This document shows, one piece after another, positions 33,095 to 44,162 of a stretch of DNA of 64,000 nt (its first letter is position 1; every line of letters begins with the position of its first letter). The DNA is from Oidiodendron maius Zn (taxonomy: Eukaryota; Ascomycota; Leotiomycetes; Myxotrichaceae), in the NCBI GenBank assembly GCA_000827325.1, contig KN832870.1:1-64000 (forward strand), in the 5' to 3' direction. The notes below the pieces were generated by a model, which was not told the origin of the DNA, ran no database searches, and worked only from the letters and a program-made list of their open reading frames with translations. The position numbers were made by a program, and so were the translations under genes.

Positions 33095-33938
33095 CGCTTT
33101 TGTATGCATGTCTGTATATACTTAGGTAGTTTATACTTGTACTCAATCCTTGCTCTCTAAATATTGAAGGCTGCGGTAGTTCGAGCAGCCGGATATAAAT
33201 ATTGAGACGTTGTGCATATTGTCTTTGCCCTCCATAGAGTCTCATCCAATAAATCTGTCAGTCCAAGTTCGAGTTGAAAACTCCATTAAAACCTTTCAAG
33301 TTACGAGAAACCTAGCAATGCGGCGAATTAATCGCTCAGGTCTATAGAGTACTCATTTAGTTTCAACAACCAACCACACTTCCGCATGAAGTTTCCGCCA
33401 CTTTCGTGCCGTAATGGGACTATCGCAGTTAGGACCGTCAATAGTCGTTGCGTATATCCCCAGGCTATCAGAATCTACGGAATGATTTGGACACCGTGAA
33501 TGTCGATACGCTACCCCATGATACCCCTGGAGTAATTTGAGTTCTCTGCTTGAAAATGTCAGTTCAATTTAACTCACGCGTGTAACTATATGCTCCAAAC
33601 CCCTTTTCAACTTCCCGACGTATAAAGGATGTATCGCCAAACCATTCCTCTTTATATAGCTAGTCATATGATTAGGGTCTGGACCATCGCCCGATAATGA
33701 ATGCCTATTGTTCTCAAAGCCCGGACAACAAAATCGTGGGCTTTTGATACGTCGAGTGGGGCAGATTTATGATCACGTGAGGGTTATATAATATTCTGGT
33801 AAAATACTGTATTTCTAAGAGGGTTCAACCACCACCTTTATAACTTACTAACACCAACTGACCTTGGATATATCACAAACAACCAGTCTTCTTTTTTCTA
33901 TCGCCTAAAATAGTCTCCAACCAAACGCTCGACTCAAC
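33095..33938. other. intergenic, permease 3' flank and leader of a decayed gene
   Basis: Normal composition until about 33760, then increasingly AT-rich. The region just before 33939 still looks like a promoter/leader with CAAC repeats. No gene was recognised. Confidence 0.4.
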
Positions 33939-35400
33939 ATGGACGAATATAATAAAGATAAACTGGAGAATAAAGAAGGAGAACTTGAATATCAAGCGCT
34001 TCAAGCAGATATAAGAGCCTAAATCGAGGCTTATTGCTATGCTTGTTTCAGCCCTCCTATTACAGTCGAAATTGTATAAGAGCTCTATACAAAAGCCAAA
34101 GATCACCAGGACCAGCTTACTGAAGAGGAGCGATAACTTCTCCTTAGTCGTGGTGACCTTATTAGTAAGGCTCTTATATAGCCCTCTTTATTGACCGATA
34201 CTAAGTGTAACGATGTTATTAGATATCCGGATCCTAAGACTATACACCTTAATATTAAGCGTATAATAAACAGGCGACTAAATATAGTAGCTAAGCTTAT
34301 TGCCTAAGCTTGCAAGAATCCTAGTAGCCTAAGTAAAGAAGAATCAGATCTAGTAGTATATAATTTTAATAAGACCTTGTCTATAAATATAAATAATAAC
34401 AATTATATACCAGGTACTAAAAAGGCTAGAATTTTACTAATGCTTACTAGGGATTAAAGTATAATTAATATAATATTTCAACGGATACTTATAGACCCTA
34501 AGACTAACTAGAAAGTATATATAGCTACTTAATAAGCGGCTGAAGAACAGTACCTCTATATACTAGAAATATAGTAAGAGGAGTATAAGAGATATATAAA
34601 TACTTTATATAATTATAGAGTAGAGGTATATCATTAGATTATTACTAAGAGTAAAGATATAGGTTAGAACAGCTGTATACCTCCCTATAACCCTATATAA
34701 TAGACTTTTGGTCCTATACTGGAGCAGGTATTCTAGTAGTATTAGTCTATATAAGGAAGCTTGATTAGCCCTAGAGTTCAACATTTATTACTTGCTCTAT
34801 AACCTTTAGTACTAGTACTAGGTCTGAATATAGGTTATATCTACTTACTGCCTGCCTTTATAGTTTATATAAACAAGTAGCAAGATAGATTTCAGGAAGA
34901 GAATCCTAATCTTACCCTTGGATAGATTAGAATATTAATAAGTGATCATTAGGAGGTAATAGGTATAGAGGAGAAGGCACTTTATAAAGCAAGAACTAAG
35001 CAGACTAAGGACTAATTAGGATTTCTAGGTAAATATTAAGAGGCATTATTTAATTATAGTTCTTATAATATTATTAATATACTTATGATTTTAGCTATAT
35101 TTCTATATAATAATAATAAAAGTATACTATTTTAGCACTATCTATAATAGGCTTTAATAATAGGTTAACTATCTAGCAGCTAAGTTTATATTAAAATTTT
35201 GCTACTAGGGTTAGCTTTAAACTGGTCTTTCTGAAGTAAGTTTATATTTTATACTATAATCTTAAAGTCTCTACCTTCCAAGCCGTCCATTTAGGTAATT
35301 AGGGAAGGGTTATTGATAAGGCTATATATATAGTATATAATCTCTATTACTATACTATCTAATAATTCTATCAAAGCTCCTATATACCTTAAAGATATTA
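33939..35400 (+). pseudogene. RIP-damaged long reading frame of unknown family
   Basis: From the ATG at 33939 one frame can be followed for roughly 480 codons. It opens MDEYNKDKLENKEGELEYQA and has charged segments such as AKDHQDQLTEEER and PGTKKARILLML. It is interrupted by dozens of TAA/TAG and only one TGA (near 35233). Early on the stops are few and lie where Gln or Trp would fit; later the density rises. TpA enrichment is extreme, so RIP is the likely cause. I recognise no domain. Because RIP depletes TGA in every frame, continuity in the second half is weak evidence; the first 500 bp are the best-supported coding part. Confidence 0.38.
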
Positions 35401-35589
35401 TACAAAATTCGTCAAGCTTATAAAGTATAAGTTATAAAATATTTTATAGTGTATTTGTAACGTCTTTTCGAGATTGTTTGTATTAGGAATCAATTATGAT
35501 TGCCTGACAGTTATATACAGATGGCGATTACTAGAAGGCATTGATTATTTAATATTTTAGGAAGTGACTATATACATTATCCTATTCAG

Positions 35590-35816
35590 AGCTATCGCCT
35601 TAGTAGAAGATCGAATCCTCAAAATAAATCTTCGTCCCAAGATTGATCTGGTTTGTATAGAAGTTGCAATAGTGCACAATCTGCATTGCATACATGAACT
35701 CCAAGGGATCACCATTTCCCCCTGACTGAGCATTCAATACCTCAGTCCAGACACTCTTGATTAAAGCAAGCCGATCCAAAACCTAAAACCTGGTAAAGTC
35801 CTGCACGCGAGCTAAA
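35590..35816 (-). pseudogene. short coding-like fragment of unknown family
   Basis: The minus strand reads LDRLALIKSVWTEVLNAQS, GDPLEFMYAMQIVHYCNFY and NLGTKIYFEDSIFY before a stop, with a TAG after RVQDFTRF upstream. It looks like protein-coding sequence of normal composition at the edge of the AT-rich block, but I cannot name the family. Confidence 0.35.
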
Positions 35817-36402
35817 TGTGCCTTCATATAATCAACCCAATTCCTCTGCATGATGCCCCTGATATACATCTGGAGCTGGATCCGTCACGGGGTCACACCA
35901 AGAATGCCAGGATCAGAGAGCGGGACGGCAGGATATCGAAGCCGCTTTTAGTCCTCCTACTAAATGACGAGGCTGAAACATTTTCCCCCAATTCGCGCGC
36001 GCCATGGCGCGAAAAATACCTCATTTTCGTGCCACTTCAAATTCAGCTCGGGATGGCAGGGCTTCGAGTGGGAGTTGCAGAGTCTTGGCGGTGCAGCGTG
36101 CATGAGGTGATTGGACAAGTATTGATTCGAATGAGCCGCGGTGGGAACTTCCTTTGAGTCCTAGGCCCTTGACTCGATCCATGATTTGCAGCCCTGTCCT
36201 CCCAGAAATCATCAGGCAGGCATTTTTCCCTTTGTTTGAACTCTAGGACTGATCTGTCAGACAAGGCTGAGCATAAGAATCCTCTGGATATATGTTAGGA
36301 GATTCTATCCGACTTCTACGTACCTGTTCGTTTGTCAATCACAACGCGCGACCTCGACATCCTGCACAACTTGCATTGTTCTTCAAGGTCGACTCCGCAA
36401 GT
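35817..36402. other. intergenic upstream of the NLR pseudogene
   Basis: Nothing recognised. The frame of the NLR is open back to 36292, so an upstream exon or longer N-terminus is possible. Confidence 0.4.
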
Positions 36403-38805
36403 ATGGCTTCCCTGAATTCCAAGAAGAGAGCTGCGAGTCCAGGCGAAGGATCTTCTCAGGTGGCTAAAGAGAAAAAGCAGCGCCTCCTCGAGCAGTGCGA
36501 ATGGATCAAGAGCGAGCCGGCATGGAAGACGTGGATCCGTCCGGACAACCAAAAATCTCCCATTCTCTGGATTCATGGCCCTCTTGGATGTGGGAAGACT
36601 TTTCTCGCCCATCACATCGCCGATAGCCTCCAAATGACGAATGACCAGCCCACAACAGTGACTTGCTTCTGCGATGCGTATACTTCCCTAGAATCCATAT
36701 TTCGATCTATCCTCGCTCAATTGGTGAGGGAACCAAAATTGGGAGCAATTACGCAAAGTATGGTTGAGGAGAGCCTAAAAGACGTGAAGGAAGAAGCGAC
36801 GGTTTCCAAGCTCTGGGCAGCTTTTCCTCGGTGATAAGGATGGACAAACGCATAAATTTAGTTATCGATGGATTGGATGAGATCCCCTACCACCAAGTCT
36901 TCAATGTCCCAGCGCGACTGGCAGAAGCAGTGTCGAAGACGGAAGGGTGATTGAAGCTTCTATTTACCAGTCGGACGGAATCCAAAGTTCGCAATTATTT
37001 CAAAGACTGTGCTGAGATCCTGATTGCCGCGGAAAAGGCCAAAGAGGATATGCAACGCTTTATTGACTCTGAAGTGCAACGGTATCCAAATCTCGTGGCT
37101 TTCCAAGACGAGATTGTCTCAAACGTACTGGAGCATTCAGATGGAAATTTCTTGTGCTCCGCTTTGTGGATCAAGGCCCTGGCCTCGACAGTGAATGGAA
37201 ATGACTTGACATCATTGGACGATTTTCCAACCTCGTTGGACGAAATATACGCCAGAATATTGGAGCACAACCTAAAATTTTAAGTTATCCAGATCTGGAC
37301 CTCCGGGATCATATCCTCAGATGGGTTGTCGCGGCAATTCGACCTATAGGACTTACTGAACTTGCGAACTCTTCAGCAGTCGTTACAAATTCGTTTATTC
37401 CCAATATTGAATCTAAAGCTGCGGAAATTTGTGCATCGTTTGTTATGGCTCAAGATGGAGTTTTGAAACCCATACATTATTCTTTTCTGGTATTCCTATC
37501 CGGAAAGCACGCTGGGCTTGACAAAATCAGGAATATTGGATCAGAGCAAGCAAATTCTGAGATTGCTCGAGTTTGTCTAACTTATCTGTCTCATTCGGCA
37601 TTTAGGAACTTTCCGAAAGGGCCTCTCAACGTTGCAGATGCAGCCTCGTCACATCCATTTCTCGAATATGCAACACTCTACTGGGTACACCACATCTCCA
37701 AGGCGGTGGAATACAATCTCGAGCTACAAACTCTAATAAAAGCCTTCTTCTCCTCCTCAAATGCCTTTATCTGGCTTGATGTCTTCCTGCCTGCTCACCT
37801 TTCACGGTCCCTTCTTCCACCTCCGCCCGGGCGAACGATCAATAGTTCGCGATTCTTCTACGTATTTACTCTGAAGTCGCGCATTGTCAACTACTTTTCC
37901 GGGGAGGCAAAAACGGAGATCGATGAGCAAATTTCTAGCTTCCTTCGAAAATCGTACGAAGACGAGCTCCAGGATGCTCGGTCCCAATATGGGCACGAGA
38001 GTTTTCCTGCTGTCCGACGAATGATGGATTTGGCAGAGGTATATGGCTGGCTTTCCGGTCTAAAACCTAAAGCTACATCTCTTCTCGAAGAAGCACTATC
38101 AATATCTTCCACATTCTCCGAAAATGAAAGTGAATTTCTGTATATGGATGTCCAGCAAGCCCTGGCCGATGACTACAAACGGGGAGGAAAATACAAGGAA
38201 GCTCAAGCCCTATTAGAGAAGTTGGTAGCCACAGCAGAAAAGCTTGACGCAGCCGGTCGTCGGATTATGGTTGCCCTCGACAGTCTAGGATGGGTCTGCA
38301 TGCGCCTCAACCAATTTCCCGAAGCGGCTGCATACCTGGAACAGCCCTCGCGATCGTGACCAAGGCGGAAGGCATTTTGTCCCCACAGACTCTACGCTCG
38401 AAAATGACTTTGGCAGAGGTGCTCAATAAGCTGAATCGCGGCACGGAAGCCGAAGTTCTCTGTGCGGAGCTGATTTCGCAGGTAAAAGAGCATAGAGAAA
38501 ACGGATCGGCGTTGCCGAAAGATTCGATAAGTCAATTGAATACTCTCGCAGCTGTCTTTGTGCAACAGGGGAAGTGGAGAGATGCAATAGAGACATACGA
38601 TGCTGTGGTACAGGATCGGAAGAATATGTTCGGAGATGAACATCCGGTGACGATGTGGGCGATGCAGCAGGCTGGGGAAAATGAACAGGCGAAAAGTCTA
38701 TTTGAGGTTCTATTGCCAAGACAGAAAAAGATTCTCGGGGAGGAACATCCCGATATAAAGGAGAGTGAGGAGATGCTTGCCAGCTTGAAGACTTTGACAA
38801 CTTGA
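36403..38805 (+). pseudogene. STAND/NLR-type protein (NACHT-like NTPase plus TPRs), broken
   Basis: The first frame (MASLNSKKRAASPGEGS...) has the P-loop HGPLGCGKT (about 36577-36602) and ends in a stop at 36832-36834. After an apparent 1-nt loss the next frame holds the Walker B block NLVIDGLDEI and then a TGA at 36948-36950, where the family would have Trp, followed by LLFTSRTE. A second frameshift lies near 37270-37285. The frame then continues through WVVAAIRPIGLTEL and a long helical region to a third shift near 38340-38345. The C-terminus has tetratricopeptide repeats of the kinesin-light-chain type (YGHESFPAV, GDEHPVTMW, GEEHPDIKE). Fungal NLRs of this architecture are linked to non-self recognition and cell-death control. 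This copy cannot make a full protein without recoding. Confidence 0.8.
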
Positions 38806-39636
38806 GGTTCTAGAATATATTTATTTTACAACTCAGAATTGTAGTTCCCTGGTCGTTACCCGAAGTGCCTCCTCTCGTTCAATTAGGTGGGTAAAGGGGA
38901 AGCAAATGGAAGTTAGATAGTGTCAAATGGTCAAAGCTCAAGCTGCCAAACCAGACCATAGTTTAGATCTTGTATTGCACACTGCCTTATTTAAAGACTG
39001 CGGAGAAATTCATTCCGATTCCCGCTCTATAATATTTCCTCGCCCTTGATTCTGCCCGTGGAAATCTTTCCCCAGACCTGCTTCTGTTATGGGTTTATTA
39101 AACACACCCAAAGAGTTAACGGTAGATGTTTGGAAAGTCAGATATTTCCTATGTCCCCAGCGAAATGTTTGTCTAAGTGTCCTTAATCCGTATTTACACC
39201 TACTTAGGCCAGGAACTCAAATTTATCCAAAAATATCCCACCCACAGGATTAACGTAGCGGGGCTGTCGACTCCATAATCCAAAATATCGTCCGTGATAG
39301 CTCACTCTCTGGATACTCCAAAGAGTACCAGCAATGGCTTTCAGTTGCGTATAACAGTAATGGCTCAGATGTCGAAATTCCATCGACTTTCTATTGAAAG
39401 ACTGCATGCAAAGTCTGGAATCACGACGACCGTGTGGCTGTCTCGGATTCCAGCAATATTACGGTTAGAAAGAAATATATTTTTGTTCTGTCAGTCATGA
39501 GGCCGTCAATAACCCTGCTCCATCTCTTAACAACAATTGAATACGTCGCTCCACGTGAAAGTGCGGCTGAGAAGCAACCCCACTTCGATTCACCTCGACT
39601 GTCTCTCTGGCCTCATCCCTATACGCGGCACCGGCT
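38806..39636. other. intergenic, nothing recognised
   Basis: Short frames only between the two NLR-type remnants. Confidence 0.4.
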
Positions 39637-39930
39637 ATGGCGGAGAGTGCGGCATTCTCGTCTCTCTGGGAGGATACAAAATCACAGTACAAACTCGCCA
39701 CGGATGAAGACCTCGACAGTCCTTCCTTCCCTCGTCCCCATACGGCTGATGATCTTCTGGTCTTAGTGGATAAGGAAAATGCAAGATTTAAAGTTTTTCG
39801 GGAGAAGGGATCGCAAATTTTTAATGTTATTAGTGCTATCTGTCGACTGTTGAAGCCATCTCGGTGATTGGGAGTGGCTTATCGGCACCCTTTCCCGCCG
39901 CCGCGGCATTTGGCGCAGTGAAATATTTAA
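39637..39930 (+). pseudogene. Goodbye-domain fragment of a second STAND protein
   Basis: The frame FSSLWEDTKSQYKLATDEDL, PSFPRPHTADDLLVLVDKEN and FKVFREKGSQIF is the fungal STAND N-terminal Goodbye domain (PF17109). After a stop at about 39865 a +1 frame continues with ISVIGSGLSAPFPAAAAFGAVKYL, which is the normal next part of that domain, so there is one frameshift. The rest of the gene is missing; an unusual spaced repeat follows at 39938. Confidence 0.7.
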
Positions 39931-39937
39931 CGGCTTT

Positions 39938-40012
39938 TTACTAGAACCGATCTTCTTTATTCGCAAATTACTAGAACTGACCACCACATATTAATATTTA
40001 CTAGAACCGACC
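39938..40012 (+). repeat. three 15-bp repeats at exact 30-bp spacing
   Basis: TTACTAGAACCGATC, TTACTAGAACTGACC and TTACTAGAACCGACC start at 39938, 39968 and 39998. The spacers are AT-rich and unrelated. AT-rich decayed sequence follows to about 40200. Confidence 0.75.
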
Positions 40013-40842
40013 TTTCAGGTACTATAGTAATGATTTTAGGGCAGTATAGTAAGGTATTCTAGTAATTGTAGTACTTATATTTGTACTATATTTATATATA
40101 AATATCTATTAAGGTATTAGGTCTAAATCTAAGCTCTTTAGACTACTATAGTCTCTAAACAATTAGTCTTAGCTATATATCCTATAACTATAGAGATTTT
40201 AAGTGATTTAATTAATTTTCAGTGTGTAGGTAGGTATAAAAGAGGGGTGGTAGGGCCTTAAAACGCCAACCGATTTCCCGGAAAAATCACAGATAACATG
40301 TGGAACCGACTATATATAGCCTCTCTAGGAGGGAGTAAGGTACCATCTTTGATTCACCTAAGAAAGATATTGTCACTGTGTAGCGAAAGTACAGAAGCTT
40401 TGATTGCATCTAAGAGTATACAAGATGATCAAGTGGGATAAGTATCATAAGATGATTCAGATACTTTTTGACTTTAATACACCAGCCGCACGTACATACT
40501 CTTTCAGAGCATTGTCACCTTGATCTTGGAAGCTTCATTCGTGAGAAGCACATGGTCGAAATTGGAAATGAGGGGGAACATGCAAGCATTAGCCACAGTA
40601 TTGGGCTTCTCCATTATAATTGGCGAGTCTTGGAGGTGTTGAAAAGCCTCCCTCGTATTCCAATGGTAAGCGGCATTCCGATTCGCCCGATTTAATAGCC
40701 GAAGCTTCAACATAGATTCTTCATCCCGCTTCCATAAATAGAGAGATACGTAGAGACTCCTTGTCACCCACCTCCATCTTCGTGAAGCCTTGGAACAACC
40801 GCTTCAGATATCCACCTCAAATGACCCGATTCGGTCTTTGCC
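40013..40842. other. partly AT-rich intergenic region
   Basis: RIP-like composition to about 40200, then normal sequence upstream of the cupredoxin-like gene. No gene was recognised. Confidence 0.4.
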
Positions 40843-41837
40843 ATGATATTCTTCAAACTTCTTGTCGCTGTTGCGATGTTTCAACAGGCGCAGGGCCAGA
40901 GTGAGCAGATCAATATAAATGTTGGTGAGGGTGGTTTATACATCGTTCATCCTTCTCTTTATGCTAGTATCGGCGATATCATCGTTTTCGGCTTCTCTGG
41001 CAACAATAGCGTGGTTTAAGGCAGCTATGACACTCCTTGCTGGCCTCTCGCTAATGGCTTCTACTCTGGCTTCGTGCCTGAACCTCCTGTCGCACAAGGA
41101 ACAGTAAGTGCTTCATTTCTCTTGCCTGCTTTCTATTTCTAGAAGGTTGAAAGCATGCCCACGTTGTTGACACTTATCAGAACATCATGTTTGCGGTCCC
41201 AATCACAAACCTGGACCCAATATACTACTATTCCGGCCAGATCGGTGCGTGCCAGGCCGGCATGGTTGCCAGTATCAACCCCCCTTGTAATGACTCGGAT
41301 TCCTTCGTAGACTATCAGAGTGCGGCTAAACTGGTAACCTCCGTTGGCCCGCTCCCTTCAGCCGTTACAGGCGGCTATCTCGTTACAGATAACTACATGT
41401 ACCCGCTTTCGTTGCCAATGACTTCTCCATTGCCATCGGCCGCAAGTCCGAGGGTGTCTGTATGCACAGTATGCCCAGGCGGATCAAACACCGACCAGAT
41501 TTTATGTTCGAACGTCCCGATACCTACAGGTCTATCTTCGGCTACCGTAACAAAACCTGGGGTTTCGAGTAGTAGTAGATCAAGCTTCTCGACTATACCT
41601 TCTGCTACCGTAACAAAACCTAGGGTTGCGAGTAGTAGTGTATCAAGCTTCTCGACTATACCTTCTACTACTGTAACAAAACCTAGCATTACTAGTAGTA
41701 GTGGATCAAACTTCTCAACTAATTCTACGACACCCAGTCTCCAGCCATTCCAAACTAGTGGAGCCCTAAAGGCACACAATAGAGGTGTGACTTCTACCCT
41801 CCTCTTAGGAATCTTTATATTTTTGGCCTGGTCTTAA
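40843..41837 (+). pseudogene. cupredoxin-like GPI-anchored serine-rich protein with one premature stop
   Basis: Two exons, 40843-41103 and 41181-41837 (77-bp intron, phase 0), 306 codons. Signal peptide MIFFKLLVAVAMFQQAQG. The domain NINVGEGGLYIVHPSLYASIG...FGFSGNNSVV, then GSYDTPCWPL, SGFVPEPP and GQIGACQAGMVASINPP, matches fungal extracellular cupredoxin-like serine-rich proteins (NHSVxQ and HCxxGM-type sites; the usual His here is replaced by Ala-Cys). A TAA at 41017-41019 (codon 59) stands where this family has Gln, so a C-to-T change would explain it. The C-terminus has Ser/Thr repeats (see 41541) and a hydrophobic GPI-signal-like end (TSTLLLGIFIFLAWS). Apart from that stop the frame is intact. 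Confidence 0.68.
41541..41729 (+). repeat. 63-bp tandem repeat, three units, inside the cupredoxin-like gene
   Basis: Units at 41541-41603, 41604-41666 and 41667-41729 encode 21-residue Ser/Thr-rich units beginning (A/T)TVTKP and ending FSTIP-like. The first two are nearly identical; the third has diverged. The unit length is a multiple of three, so copy-number change keeps the frame. Confidence 0.85.
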
Positions 41838-42267
41838 GAAGCTAGAAAGCCATCGAGAATGAATTAGCTTTGAGTTGCTCCAACTAGGAGCACCTTTACT
41901 GCTTTGGAGTAGTGAAGACAAGATGCAATAATCTCTAATTTCCCGCCCTTTAGCTGTTTAAGGAGTATTTGAGAAGTACAGAAACGTGAAGCGCAAGTTT
42001 CAGGGCACGGGGGGAGGAGAGGGTGTGGTCGCGAATTCAAGAAGCTGAGGGTCCGTTTCTGGAGGGTTCAAAGATAATCTATAAAGGTAATTATGCTATG
42101 GACATGTCTATAATGGGCCATAAGGACACCAACAGACACTATTTCATACGAATTCCATTTTCTCAACTCACTAAGCTTCTATGTTACCCTTTTGCTTTTT
42201 TAATAATCGGCATACTATACATAGGCCATCAAGTACTGGATGTTATTAAACGCCTCACGAGTAGTCT
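41838..42267. other. intergenic, nothing recognised
   Basis: 3' flank of the cupredoxin-like gene. An uninterrupted plus-strand frame runs through 42023-42487 but overlaps better minus-strand coding-like sequence. Confidence 0.35.
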
Positions 42268-42560
42268 TTATGAGCTCGGAATAATTTCAAAGCCCGGCCC
42301 GAAATCGACTGGGATTGCAGGAACACTCGAGACCTCGAGCCACTTTTTGCCCAAAATTTCCATGACCTTAGGCTTCAATGCTTCATCGAACAGTTATCAC
42401 GACCTGCCTGAATGTATTTGTCAATTTAACTCTCGAAGGGGGAGCCGCTACAAGACTTACCGCCAGTCAAGTCCAGATCAAAGGTGAACCGATCAATGTG
42501 TTGATTTTCATACAGACCTTTTAGTTCTTGATGAATAACAAGGGGATTACCTTAATTCAG
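42268..42560 (-). pseudogene. gene-tail fragment of unknown family
   Basis: On the minus strand, NPLVIHQELKGLYENQ and HIDRFTFDLDLTG are followed by a GTAAGT donor. After an interval without a clean joining frame comes FDEALKPKVMEILGKKWLEV and VDFGPGFEIIPSS with a stop at 42268-42270. This looks like the last two exons of a gene, cut off upstream by the AT-rich repeat block. The family was not recognised. Confidence 0.35.
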
Positions 42561-42830
42561 CAATATTATACAGGGTTTGCATTCTATCTTCATTCTATAG
42601 TGTTATATTAGCTTAACTTGATTAATTATTAGACTAGAATACACAATCACTATTTATATAATTTGCTTTCTAATTAAGCTTAATCTTTAGTCTACTCCTC
42701 TATCTAACTAGCTCTAAATAGATTACTTATTCCTAATACTACTATTCCAATATACCTCTTAGTTCTAAGTATATATATTATACTAAAGAGCTATTAATTA
42801 AATATAATAGAATATAGACCTAGCTATTAT

Positions 42831-43138
42831 CTTAGACAGAGGCAATATAGGTGCACAGGTTATAGTCGGATCAAGGTGAAACTCAGTTATATTGACTATA
42901 GGCTTTCGGCGTAGCAGTATGCAGAAAGGCTTTCAGCATAGCTGATATGCTGAAAGCAGTGAATGACTTAAGTGATGCAGAAACAACTAAGGGGTTTAGA
43001 CTACAGAACACAACGCTTATTATATGCCTGCTTATGTGGCAACATGCGTAAGCCATTACGACTATACAGTCGTATGCTATTGCGTATATTGCCACTGCTT
43101 CTGAGACATCGTGACATATGTGCTTGAAGCCCTAGTCA
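42831..43138 (-). repeat. solo LTR of the Copia family with two hairpin modules
   Basis: Matches the Copia LTRs from CTTAGACAGAGG to GAAGCCCTAGTCA. Between TTGACTATAG and AAGTGATGCAG it carries two adjacent hairpin-like units: CTTTCGGCGTAGCAG...GAAAG and a perfect GCTTTCAGCATA-GCTGA-TATGCTGAAAGC. It is less RIP-affected than the full element. No clear target duplication. Confidence 0.72.
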
Positions 43139-43268
43139 ATATATTATATAAAGGTCTTATATTTGATTAGAGTAAGAAGATTAATTAAACTATCGGCTTT
43201 TGTATCTTTAATTAGATAATACTATAGTTATATAAAGCCCTTTATATATTCCTTATATATAAAGTAAT

Positions 43269-43515
43269 CTTGATTAGAGGTCAGGAAATGCACAGGTTGT
43301 AGTCGGATATCAAGGTGAAACTCAGTGTTATTTTGACTATTGAGTGATGCAGAGACAACTGAGGGGATTAGACTACAGAACACAACACTTATTATATACC
43401 TGCTTACGTGGCAACATGTATAAGCCTTTATGACTGTATAGTCGTATGCCATTATATATGTTGCTATTAACCCGAGACATCGTGATATATGTGCTTGAAG
43501 CCCTGACACTAGTCA
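43269..43515 (-). repeat. solo LTR of the Copia family without hairpin
   Basis: Shares CTTGATTAGAGGTCAGG, CACAGGTTGTAGTCGGATATC, GATGCAGAGACAACTGAGG and the ending GCCCTGACACTAGTCA with the copy 130 bp to its left. It goes directly from TTGACTAT to TGAGTGATGCAG without any hairpin unit. Same orientation as the other copies. Confidence 0.72.
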
Positions 43516-43808
43516 ACACTTTATATAAAACTAGATTAGTTTAATTATATTAAGGTCTAGGAAATTCTCTAACTAAAGTAGTTCTAGAATACCTAATAAA
43601 CCCCAGACTTTATCTTAATCCTTTAATATATATTATAGAGCTTTATCCTCTTAATAAACTATTAATAGTCAAGTTCTTATATACCTCTTTGCAAACAGTA
43701 TAAGCTTTAGCTTTAAGACTAGTTGCTATATTAATACTAATCAACCTCTCCTTTACTCTTCTTTTATACAGAGGCTCCTATAGCCTTAGTATATCGCGAG
43801 ACTGGCCT

Positions 43809-44162
43809 TCAGCCCTTTTGATTTCGAGTAATATGCATTTGATGCATTGCAGTCTCGAGTTCCCAGGCTTCCCTATGTTCCTGCTCAACTAGAGCATTTC
43901 TAGCTGCTAAATCAGCGAGACGATCAATAACGGATGCAGACTCGGGGCTAGTCAAGGTGCGAAATGCCAGTACAGAGGCCACTCTGTTACCGGGGTAAGG
44001 ACAAACTTTCATCGACCGTAATCCAGGCCTGAGACTTGCATCCATTAGTAGCTATGATATAGTGAGACGACCATTAATTGAGGGTCTTACCAGCTGAATG
44101 TCTTCAGCTATGAGGTGGAAAGCTTGTATAGGATCATGAGGACGTGCCAAAATTTAAGCCAT
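43809..44162 (-). pseudogene. small two-exon gene of unknown function with a stop at codon 3
   Basis: Exons 44091-44162 and 43809-44051 (39-bp intron, phase 0). The frame is MA, then TAA (44154-44156), then ILARPHDPIQAFHLIAEDIQ joined to LLMDASLRPGLRSMKV and ending MHITRNQKG, about 104 residues. CAA-to-TAA would account for the stop. Without it translation could start only at Met in exon 2. The intron is short for this genome, so the model is tentative. No family was recognised. Confidence 0.4.

Larger units (their letters stand above)
42561..43808. other. AT-rich block carrying two solo LTRs
   Basis: TpA-rich sequence with the LTR copies at 42831-43138 and 43269-43515. The remainder shows no gene. 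Confidence 0.55.

Noticed and set aside
39938-40012. CRISPR-like spacing of short repeats
   Set aside because: Only three imperfect 15-mers in a eukaryotic genome, no cas genes, spacers unrelated and AT-rich.
42023-42487. 154-codon plus-strand open frame as a gene
   Set aside because: No motifs, and the opposite strand carries more protein-like sequence with a splice donor, so this is probably a shadow.
42883-43509. Open frames of 70 and 93 codons on the minus strand
   Set aside because: They lie inside the solo LTRs and are repeated between LTR copies, so they are not genes.
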